DNA of 8,013 nucleotides from DASPMP01 sp035248725 (lineage in GTDB: Bacteria > Gemmatimonadota > Gemmatimonadetes > Gemmatimonadales > Gemmatimonadaceae), in NCBI GenBank assembly GCA_035248725.1, contig DATFHG010000052.1, forward strand, positions 1 through 8,013, written 5' to 3'. This document shows positions 1-5,041 of this stretch, in pieces. Each line of letters begins with the position of its first letter. Within the stretch, counting starts at the first letter, position 1. The position numbers were made by a program, and so were the translations under genes. Under the pieces are notes generated by a model. That model had not been told where the DNA came from. It saw only the letters and a program-made list of their open reading frames with translations, and did no database searches.

Positions 1-587
1 TCGGTGCGCGCGATCAGCTCGTCGAACCCTGTCGTGCCGTCCAGCGGCTTGAGATCGATCGCGTGATTGTGGTAGCCGAGCTGCAGCCCTTCGCGCGCCA
101 GCTGCTCGCCGATGCGGTTGAACTGCTCGGCGTTCCACCGGTAGTCGTCGAGCGTGATCCGCTCGTACAGCGGCGTCAGCTCGCGCACGGACGCGTTGGA
201 GATGTCGCGGTCCTTCATGGACACGAGCGTAGGGAAGACGACGATGATGTACTCGAGACCGAGGAGCTGTGCGGCCTCGATGGTCTTGTGGTCCGCGAGC
301 GACTGCAGGTAGAAGTGGCCGCTCACGAGCGACAGGCCGAGGTCGTCACACTGGCGCCGGAAGTCGCGCGGAGATTTTGGCAGCTCGAAGATCTCCAGCT
401 CCCTGAATCCAATGCGCGCCAGCTGGCGAAGTGTGGCGGCTGTGTCGCGCGACAACTCCTCTCCGACGCTCCACAGCTGGACGCCGGGCTTGAGGCCGAG
501 CGGATACGCGCGCACGTGTCGCAAAAGACTCGCTCCGATCGAAGCCGCGCCGAGGGATGCGACGAAGTCGCGTCGTGAAAGGTTCAT
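1..587 (-). CDS. Tat-exported sugar phosphate isomerase/epimerase-like protein (partial)
   Basis: Reading the minus strand from ATG at 587 gives 195 codons with no stop before the window edge, so the C-terminal part is missing. The N-terminus carries a twin-arginine motif (SRRDFV, residues 4-9) followed by a small-residue stretch, which predicts export by the Tat system as a folded, possibly metal-bearing enzyme. The mature part starts with GVQLWS (residues 35-40), then a TL..LA.IGF.ELE segment (52-65) and GYHNHA (171-176). This is the pattern of the xylose-isomerase-like TIM-barrel (AP endonuclease 2) superfamily, in which such Glu and His residues bind a divalent metal. The substrate cannot be told. 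The start is chosen because it puts the Tat motif at the very N-terminus. A GGAGGT at 606-611 lies 18 bases upstream, too far for a normal ribosome binding site, and nothing better is visible. It is divergent from the lipoprotein gene at 695. Confidence 0.87.
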   Translation of the reverse strand, partial: MNLSRRDFVASLGAASIGASLLRHVRAYPLGLKPGVQLWSVGEELSRDTAATLRQLARIGFRELEIFELPKSPRDFRRQCDDLGLSLVSGHFYLQSLADHKTIEAAQLLGLEYIIVVFPTLVSMKDRDISNASVRELTPLYERITLDDYRWNAEQFNRIGEQLAREGLQLGYHNHAIDLKPLDGTTGFDELIART

Positions 588-638
588 TCTTCGAGAAGGT
601 GGAAGACCTCCGAAAATAGGTCGCCGCCGCAGCAGCGG

Positions 639-667
639 TTGGCACCTGCGCGTCCATGTGGTATTGT
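639..667 (+). promoter_or_regulatory. Predicted sigma70-type promoter of the 695-1261 gene
   Basis: TTGGCA at 639-644 (5 of 6 to TTGACA) and TATTGT at 662-667 (4 of 6 to TATAAT) are separated by exactly 17 bases. They would start transcription near 674, about 20 bases before the ATG at 695. A GGAG at 683-686, eight bases from that ATG, fits as the ribosome binding site. It is supported only by consensus match and position. Confidence 0.5.
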
Positions 668-694
668 CTCGAGTCCTTCTCCGGAGCCTGACCG

Positions 695-1261
695 ATGTCC
701 TTGCGCCGGATGCTCTGCGGGTCCGCGGTGTTACTTGGCGCCGGCTGTGGTGATGCCGATGGTCCGGTGGAATCGACTCGAACGAGTCGGTTGGAGTTCA
801 CCTACGGGGGCGCGGTGAGTGGCACCTTCCAGGCGGTCGGCGAGCACGCGTCCACGCCAGGACAGACGTCGGCGTGGACGTACGGCCAGCGGCTCACGCA
901 GAGTGGCGCCGTGCGCATCCTGGCCTCGTCCCCGATCGTCTCCGGAAAGAGCGACCAGGTGACGCTCGGGATTGCGCGCCTGACACCGGGCAGCGAAACG
1001 TTCGGCGTGTGCGGCAACTACTGCACCCTCCTCGGTCTGGGTATGGGCGTGAAGGACGCGGGCGGCTTCGACTGGGCGTGCAACGTCACCAGCGGCACTG
1101 CCACGCTCACCTCGCTCACCCAGAGGCGTGCGGTGGGCACGTTCAGCGGATCGGGCGAATGCTACGCGTCGGGATCGTTCGATCCGGCGCCGTTCACCGT
1201 CAGTAACGGCAGCTTCGACGTGCTGATACAGAACGATCTCGCCGCGTCACGATCGCCGTAA
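695..1261 (+). CDS. Putative lipoprotein of unknown function, cysteine-containing
   Basis: This 188-residue protein is not one I recognise. The N-terminus is basic (SLRR) followed by a hydrophobic stretch and GAGC, with Cys18 as the likely lipidated residue. The -3 position is Gly and not the usual Leu, so the lipobox is imperfect, but the Gly/Asp-rich segment after the Cys is typical of lipoproteins. The mature part looks beta-rich (many Thr, Ser, Gly and Val) and has four further cysteines at 106, 110, 129 and 156, which could form two disulfides outside the cytoplasm. The start is supported by GGAG eight bases upstream and by the promoter-like pair at 639-667. The gene is convergent with the membrane protein gene ending at 1270, with only eight bases between the stops and no visible terminator hairpin. 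It is most likely a single-gene transcript. Confidence 0.8.
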   Translation: MSLRRMLCGSAVLLGAGCGDADGPVESTRTSRLEFTYGGAVSGTFQAVGEHASTPGQTSAWTYGQRLTQSGAVRILASSPIVSGKSDQVTLGIARLTPGSETFGVCGNYCTLLGLGMGVKDAGGFDWACNVTSGTATLTSLTQRRAVGTFSGSGECYASGSFDPAPFTVSNGSFDVLIQNDLAASRSP

Positions 1262-1269
1262 CGCTGCGC

Positions 1270-1650
1270 TCATGCGGCGCGACGTGGCAAGACCGCGGCG
1301 AAGAGCAACGCCGCGACGAACGCCGCGATCGCCATGAAGGCGGGGAATGCGATGAGCGACGCCAGTGCCCTGCCCTGGCCTGCCGCGCCCCAGTGACTGC
1401 GCACGGGACCGCCGAGCGCGAGGAGAAATCCTCCGACCGCGGCACCCGCCGCGACTTCTGCCGCACTGCGGACAATCACGCGGCGCTCGCGGTACGCCAG
1501 CCACAGGTGCACGACGATCACCGCCGCGCTCAGCGCCCACGCGGTGAGTCGCCAGAACGTGGTCGCACCGCGCGCCGCGAGCGCCGCGGTGGCGAGACCG
1601 ACGACGCCGTACGCGACACCGGCAACGAGAACGCGGATCCTGGCGGTCAT
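1270..1650 (-). CDS. Small four-helix integral membrane protein, unknown function
   Basis: The product is 126 residues and very hydrophobic, with four likely membrane helices at about residues 7-27, 34-53, 62-80 and 98-121. Short basic loops (RERR at 54-57, PRR near the end) suggest cytoplasmic sides. I recognise no family motif. Its ATG (complement of 1648-1650) begins one base after the TGA stop of the DUF817 gene (complement of 1652-1654), and no ribosome binding site is visible before it. Translation by termination-reinitiation from the upstream gene is therefore likely. That tight junction is the only evidence linking it to DUF817 function; it might be a partner or an accessory subunit, but this is inference. 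Confidence 0.8.
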   Translation of the reverse strand: MTARIRVLVAGVAYGVVGLATAALAARGATTFWRLTAWALSAAVIVVHLWLAYRERRVIVRSAAEVAAGAAVGGFLLALGGPVRSHWGAAGQGRALASLIAFPAFMAIAAFVAALLFAAVLPRRAA

Positions 1651-1651
1651 G

Positions 1652-2506
1652 TCAGCTGGGAATGTGCACGCGTTCCTTGATGTGCTTCAGGTTCGCCACG
1701 ATCGTGAACGTCATGATCACGAGAAGCGACCACGAGCTCCACTTGCTCACGTGCACCAGCGTCCACGCGCCGAGTTGATTGGGATAGCGCCAGATGCCGA
1801 AGAACGTGTTGAAGTTCTCCGCCAGCCAGATGAAGAACCCCGTGAGGACGAAGCCGAGCGTGAGCGGCATCCAGCGGTCGCGGTCGAGCGGACGGAAGAT
1901 GACGGTGCTGCGCGCGTAGAGGCCGAGCGCGAGCGCGGCCAGGTACCAGCGCAGGTCGGGGATGAAGTGGTGCGTGAAGAAGTTGGCGTAGATCGCGACC
2001 GCCAGCGCCCACGCCATCCAGTACGGCGGATGGTGTCGCACGCGCAGGTCCAGGATGCGCCACGCCTGGATGACGTAGCTGCCCACTGCCGCGTACATGA
2101 ACCCCGAGAAGAGCGGCACGCCGAAGATCTTCGTGTAGGCGAAGTCGGGGTAGCTCCAGCTGCCGATCGCGCGCGACGTCTTGAACGCTTCCAGGCCGAA
2201 GCCGAGGATGTGGAAGAGGGAGATGGCCTTGAGCTCGTCCAGCGTCTCGAGCTTTGCCCACACCATCCACGCCTGGATGGCTAGCGCTATCAAGAGAAGG
2301 AGATCGTAGCGCGGGACGCCGAGCAAGCCCGCGCGCGGGACGGTGAATACGGCGAGGAAGAACAGCCCCGCGAACAGGCAGGCGCGCGCTTCCTTGAGTC
2401 CGAACGCGAGAAACTCTCTGCTCCACTGCGCGAGGCGGCCGCGCGTGCGTTCGGGCGGGGCCAGCGCCGGGGGCGCGAGGGAGGAGTCGAGCTCGGACGA
2501 TGTCAT
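1652..2506 (-). CDS. DUF817 family integral membrane protein
   Basis: The 284-residue product matches the DUF817 family (the B. subtilis YoaT type), a polytopic membrane family of unknown function. Landmarks I recognise are ELKAISLFHILG.GLE.FK (91-109), GSWSYP (115-120), VPLFSGFMYA (130-139), the FIPDLRW segment (181-187), ENFNTFFG.W.YPNQ (230-244) and K.SSW.LLVI (255-264). Seven or eight hydrophobic helices are spread from residue 41 to 273. A Pro/Ala-rich cytoplasmic N-terminal tail of about 25 residues precedes the conserved region. The ATG at 2506 is chosen because it already contains the whole conserved domain. An in-frame GTG at 2551 would add 15 residues; neither start has a clear ribosome binding site. 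It lies 96 bases after the stop of the exported-protein gene at 2603-3160, same strand, and is followed one base later by the small membrane protein gene, so a three-gene transcript is possible. Confidence 0.9.
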   Translation of the reverse strand: MTSSELDSSLAPPALAPPERTRGRLAQWSREFLAFGLKEARACLFAGLFFLAVFTVPRAGLLGVPRYDLLLLIALAIQAWMVWAKLETLDELKAISLFHILGFGLEAFKTSRAIGSWSYPDFAYTKIFGVPLFSGFMYAAVGSYVIQAWRILDLRVRHHPPYWMAWALAVAIYANFFTHHFIPDLRWYLAALALGLYARSTVIFRPLDRDRWMPLTLGFVLTGFFIWLAENFNTFFGIWRYPNQLGAWTLVHVSKWSSWSLLVIMTFTIVANLKHIKERVHIPS

Positions 2507-2602
2507 GCGCGCTGAAAGATGTGTCTTGTCCAAGGTGGCAGGGTTTGACACGGATGGTTCGGAAACGACGGATGTGACTGATCGAACAATTGGTTGATGC
2601 GA

Positions 2603-3160
2603 TCAGGGCACGATACGCAGGCGACCGTCAGCAATGATGATACGATCTCCTGCGAACGTGTAGCGACGATTGCGATCATCGGTCAGGATGGAGTCATCGA
2701 TCAATGTCAGTTCGACCGTCGCCCAGTAACGACCGTCCGGCACGTCCTGAAATATTTCGTCGACAGGGACGTCTTCCCTGAAGGACAGCGTGTCGTTCGG
2801 TGCGAGCTTGCCCATGTACAACACGGCCGGATAGACGTAATACGTTGGCTTGGTGCCCTTCGGTGCCACCGGACGCCGCAGCTCGGATCGCCAGATCGGC
2901 GCGGCCGTTCTCGCCGCGTCATGCCACAGCCAGACGTGGAGCGCGGAGCTGCCGTACGCCACCCGGACCGTTCGCGGACCAGTGTTTCGTACGACACTCC
3001 ACACGCGCAGCTGCGGCGGCTGGGTATCGCGGATGGAAAGGCCGCTCGCGAAGGAAAGAGCGGACCAGTCGCGAACACCCTGCGATTGTTGTGGAACAGC
3101 AGCGGTCAGGAGGAGGGCGGTCGCACACGACCATCCGAGAAGACGTTTGCGAATTCTCAT
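2603..3160 (-). CDS. Exported protein with BsuPI-like beta-sandwich character
   Basis: The product is 185 residues. A basic N-terminus (MRIRKR) and hydrophobic stretch (about 7-22) form a signal peptide, with cleavage likely near residue 28. The mature part reads as an Ig-like beta-sandwich: VVRNTG..TVRV (56-67), ALHVWLWH (73-80), IW (89-90), then LAPNDTLSF (119-127) and DGRYWATVELTL (142-153). The order 'N-T-G / W-x-W / L-x-P-x-x-T / D-G-x-Y' resembles the BsuPI intracellular protease inhibitor fold, but I cannot confirm homology and would not call it an inhibitor. The ATG at 3160 is chosen because it gives a proper signal peptide; the longer open frame to 3472 runs antisense through trmL and is Arg/Pro-rich. 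Only 32 bases separate this start from the divergent trmL start, so the two promoters must overlap each other or the neighbouring coding regions. Confidence 0.75.
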   Translation of the reverse strand: MRIRKRLLGWSCATALLLTAAVPQQSQGVRDWSALSFASGLSIRDTQPPQLRVWSVVRNTGPRTVRVAYGSSALHVWLWHDAARTAAPIWRSELRRPVAPKGTKPTYYVYPAVLYMGKLAPNDTLSFREDVPVDEIFQDVPDGRYWATVELTLIDDSILTDDRNRRYTFAGDRIIIADGRLRIVP

Positions 3161-3192
3161 CAGCTCAATATGCACGACGTATTGTTCACGCG

Positions 3193-3681
3193 ATGACCTC
3201 ACTTCACGTCGCCCTCGTGCACCCGGAGATACACTGGAACACCGGCAACGCGGGTCGCACCTGCCTCGCCGCCGGCGCCACGCTGCACCTGGTGAAGCCG
3301 CTCGGCTTCTCGCTCTCGGAGCGCGAGGTGAAGCGGGCGGGGCTCGATTACTGGGAGCATGTGGACCTGCGGCTCTGGGACAGCTGGGCCGATTTCGACG
3401 ACGCGCTGCCGTCGCTGGGCGAGGCGTACTTCTTCTCCACCAACGCCAAGCGCCTGCTGTGGGACGCGCCACTCGGCGCGGCGCGCGACGTCGTCCTGAT
3501 CTTCGGCCGTGAGACGGGCGGCCTGGACCCGGCCATCCACGAGCGCTACGCCGACCGCTTTCTCGCGATGCCGATGCACTCGCCGGTCGTGCGCTCGCTC
3601 AACCTGTCGACGAGCGTGGGCATCGCGGTCTACGAGGTGCTGCGCCAGCGTCGCGCAGCGCCGGGCGCGGGACAAAGATGA
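3193..3681 (+). CDS. trmL: tRNA (cytidine(34)-2'-O)-methyltransferase TrmL
   Basis: The 162-residue protein is close in length to E. coli TrmL (about 157) and follows it throughout. PEI..NTGN (9-17) is the family's N-terminal signature, followed by GF and KRAGLDYWE. The SPOUT trefoil-knot motifs are FGRETGGLD and then MPM, RSLNLS and VYEVLRQ near the C-terminus; together these make the SAM pocket and dimer interface. The enzyme 2'-O-methylates the wobble base of leucine tRNAs in the cytoplasm, using S-adenosylmethionine. The start is fixed by homology: the conserved N-terminal strand (SLHVALVHPEI) begins two residues after this Met, whereas the longer open frame upstream is not conserved in kind. 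No ribosome binding site is visible, so translation may be leaderless or use a very short leader. It is a stand-alone housekeeping gene among envelope genes, followed by a hairpin at 3697-3730. Confidence 0.95.
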   Translation: MTSLHVALVHPEIHWNTGNAGRTCLAAGATLHLVKPLGFSLSEREVKRAGLDYWEHVDLRLWDSWADFDDALPSLGEAYFFSTNAKRLLWDAPLGAARDVVLIFGRETGGLDPAIHERYADRFLAMPMHSPVVRSLNLSTSVGIAVYEVLRQRRAAPGAGQR

Positions 3682-3696
3682 GGCGCCTTCCGGGCC

Positions 3697-3730
3697 GGCC
3701 ACGGACTGCCTGAACAGGCAGCCCGTGGCC
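3697..3730. terminator. Strong hairpin between convergent genes, probable bidirectional terminator
   Basis: GGCCACGG-A-CTGCCTG at 3697-3712 pairs with CAGGCAG-C-CCGTGGCC at 3715-3730. Fifteen base pairs form, with one A/C mismatch in the stem and a tight loop (effectively GAAC after the innermost pair opens). It lies 15 bases after the trmL stop and 16 bases after the protease stop, which are convergent. There is no T-run on either side, so it is not a textbook Rho-independent terminator; it may act as a T-less terminator or as an RNA 3'-end stabiliser for both transcripts. Confidence 0.65.
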
Positions 3731-3746
3731 CGCGCCGTGAAACGTG

Positions 3747-4574
3747 CTACTTCAGGTATTGATTGACGAATGCGAGCACGTCGCCCCGATCCATGCGGAA
3801 GACGCCGCCAGTTCCGCCACACGTGCCGTTGATGCCGAATGAGGTGACCCCCGCGACGACGTTCGACGTGCCCAGGAAGTTCGGGCCGCCGGAGTCGCCG
3901 AAGCACGTGCCGCCCGTCGACGCATTGTTCGACAGCAGCAGCGAATAGCTCCCGGTGTAGCCGGTGTTGATCTGGTCCAGGTGGGGCGTCGCGAACATGC
4001 GCACCTTCTCCTGTTCCACGAACACCGGATTGATGCGCTGCAGGCCGTACCCCACCGCGGTGAACGTCGTTGCGGCGCTGGGGCTGAGCGCGTCGAGCTG
4101 GTTCTGCTGCGGAAGACGGCCGTACGCGCTGCTCGCCAGACGCACCGCCTTCGAGAGCACGACGACGCCGACGTCGTGGAGGTAGAACTGCGCCTCCGTG
4201 AACTGGGGATGCGAGTGCCACTCCTTCGCCTCCACCGTATTCGGCCCGGCGTACGGGTAGTTGTTGTTGCCGTTCTGGACGTCGCTCTCCGTGAAGACGC
4301 GCAGTGCGCTGAATTCCCCGGGCTCACCCGCGCAATGGCCGGCGGTGAGGACGACCGTCGGCGCGATGAGCGTTCCCGAACAGCGGAACGCAGGCTCGCC
4401 CGCAATGTCCATGACGATGAGCACCACGCCGGGATGGTTGTTCCCGTCCAGTGCGCCGTTCGTGATCGAGACCGGCGTGCGCGGGACAGCTGCGACGGGC
4501 GCGCTGGTGCGCGCCGACTCGCACGATGCAAGCAGGACTCCGGCAGTGACGACAAGCGCGGAACGAATGCGCAT
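3747..4574 (-). CDS. Lipid-anchored S1-family (chymotrypsin-fold) serine protease
   Basis: The 275-residue protein starts with a lipoprotein signal peptide ending in LLASC (Cys18), so it is probably anchored to a membrane outside the cytoplasm. The S1 catalytic triad is complete: His80 in TAGHC, Asp134 in HDVGVV, and Ser228 in GDSGGP. Cysteine pairs fit the chymotrypsin fold: Cys65/Cys81 around the His loop, and Cys224/Cys252 around the Ser loop. Counting back from Ser228, the residue at the base of the S1 pocket (chymotrypsin 189) is Gly222 and not Asp, and S-F-G (245-247) fits the 214-216 strand. This predicts an elastase- or chymotrypsin-like preference, not cleavage after Arg/Lys. No long propeptide domain is seen; residues 19-45 may act as a short pro-segment. 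GGAGGT at 4578-4583 lies just upstream of the ATG and fixes the start. It is divergent from padR. Confidence 0.93.
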   Translation of the reverse strand: MRIRSALVVTAGVLLASCESARTSAPVAAVPRTPVSITNGALDGNNHPGVVLIVMDIAGEPAFRCSGTLIAPTVVLTAGHCAGEPGEFSALRVFTESDVQNGNNNYPYAGPNTVEAKEWHSHPQFTEAQFYLHDVGVVVLSKAVRLASSAYGRLPQQNQLDALSPSAATTFTAVGYGLQRINPVFVEQEKVRMFATPHLDQINTGYTGSYSLLLSNNASTGGTCFGDSGGPNFLGTSNVVAGVTSFGINGTCGGTGGVFRMDRGDVLAFVNQYLK

Positions 4575-4619
4575 GAGACCTCCACATGTTGTGAATGGGG
4601 CGTGCTGGAACCGGGTGCG

Positions 4620-4648
4620 ATTGTATCCCGCGTGCAGCGATGTCGCTA
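4620..4648 (-). promoter_or_regulatory. Predicted promoter of the S1 protease gene
   Basis: On the minus strand a good -10 box, TACAAT (complement of 4620-4625, 5 of 6 to consensus), sits 17 bases from a weak -35, TAGCGA (complement of 4643-4648, 3 of 6). Transcription would begin near 4613, leaving a leader of about 38 bases that contains the GGAGGT ribosome binding site. The weak -35 box suggests it may need an activator, or it may simply be a weak promoter. Confidence 0.4.
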
Positions 4649-4655
4649 GGGGCGC

Positions 4656-4685
4656 TTGACTGACCGAGTCATCCTGCGCTATATG
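4656..4685 (+). promoter_or_regulatory. Predicted promoter of the padR-ADOP transcript
   Basis: TTGACT at 4656-4661 (5 of 6) and TATATG at 4680-4685 (4 of 6) are separated by 18 bases. Transcription would start about 4691-4694, only some 6-9 bases before the chosen ATG at 4700, giving a leader too short for a ribosome binding site; none is seen. The -10 box is inside the inverted repeat 4681-4701, the arrangement expected of a repressed promoter. A small inverted repeat, TGACT-N5-AGTCA at 4657-4671, overlaps the -35 box. Confidence 0.5.
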
Positions 4686-4701
4686 TGGGTGTCACACATA
4701 T
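4681..4701. promoter_or_regulatory. PadR-type operator candidate (inverted repeat)
   Basis: ATATGTG at 4681-4687 and CACATAT at 4695-4701 are perfect inverted copies with 7 bases between them. An inner GTGT-C-ACAC (4689-4697) adds a second, overlapping dyad. The outer arms contain ATGT-N9-ACAT, close to the ATGT-N8-ACAT 'PadR box' described for PadR/LmrR-type repressors; the spacing differs by one. The site covers the predicted -10 box and runs into the padR start codon, so a bound dimer would block RNA polymerase. Autoregulation is inferred from the family and the position. Confidence 0.6.
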
Positions 4702-5041
4702 GGAGCAGACGGTGGTCCCCGAGCTCAAGAAAGGCAGCGCCGAGTTCCTCGTGCTCGCATTGCTCGAGCACCAGCAGCGACACGGGTACGAGCTCTCCAA
4801 GCTGATCGCGTCGCGCTCGAAGGGCGTGCTCCGCTTCCACGTGGCGTCGCTCTACCCCCTGCTCTACCGCATGGAAGACCGCGGCTGGATCGCGGGACGC
4901 TGGGTGGAGAAGGACGGCGAGCGGCGGCGACGCTTCTACCGCCTCACCGCGCAGGGCAAGGCGACGCTCGAGGCCCACCGCAAGAGCTGGAAGGAATTCG
5001 TCGCGGCCATCACCCGGGTCGCAGGAGCCGAACATGCGTGA
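4700..5041 (+). CDS. PadR-family transcriptional repressor (ADOP-associated type)
   Basis: The 113-residue product is a single PadR winged helix-turn-helix domain. ELKKGSAEFLVLALLEHQQRHGYEL (residues 8-32) is the family's first-helix signature in modified form, ASLYPLLYRMEDRGWI (49-64) is the recognition-helix region, and GERRRRFYRLTAQGK (73-87) is the beta wing. A short C-terminal helix (about 88-105) would dimerise. PadR proteins bind palindromes and usually repress their own operon. ATG at 4700 is preferred over an in-frame GTG at 4685: the GTG lies within the predicted -10 box, and PadR proteins of this type have only a few residues before the first helix. The stop TGA (5039-5041) overlaps the permease ATG (5034), so the two are transcribed and translated together. 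This one-domain PadR next to an ADOP permease is the standard arrangement in Acidobacteria and Gemmatimonadota. The inducing signal is unknown. Confidence 0.92.
   Translation: MEQTVVPELKKGSAEFLVLALLEHQQRHGYELSKLIASRSKGVLRFHVASLYPLLYRMEDRGWIAGRWVEKDGERRRRFYRLTAQGKATLEAHRKSWKEFVAAITRVAGAEHA

Noticed and set aside
63..578. Plus-strand open frame opposite the sugar isomerase-like gene
   Set aside because: The minus strand encodes a recognisable Tat-exported TIM-barrel protein over the same bases; this frame has no motif.
613..618. TATTTT on the minus strand as a -10 box for the sugar isomerase-like gene
   Set aside because: No acceptable -35 at 16-18 bases, and the implied RNA start would fall at the GGAGGT; too weak to list.
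1544..2284. Plus-strand open frame of 246 codons opposite DUF817
   Set aside because: Charged low-complexity product antisense to a clear DUF817 protein; no own promoter or ribosome binding site seen.
3161..3472. N-terminal extension of the exported-protein gene upstream of 3160
   Set aside because: The extension is Arg/Pro-rich, antisense to trmL, and would bury a good signal peptide in the middle of the protein.
3199..4221. Minus-strand open frame of 340 codons spanning trmL and the protease
   Set aside because: It runs antisense through trmL and out of frame through the protease; the product is Arg/Ala-rich without family features.
4685..4699. GTG at 4685 as the padR start
   Set aside because: It lies in the predicted -10 box and adds five residues not typical of the family; the ATG at 4700 suits the domain better.
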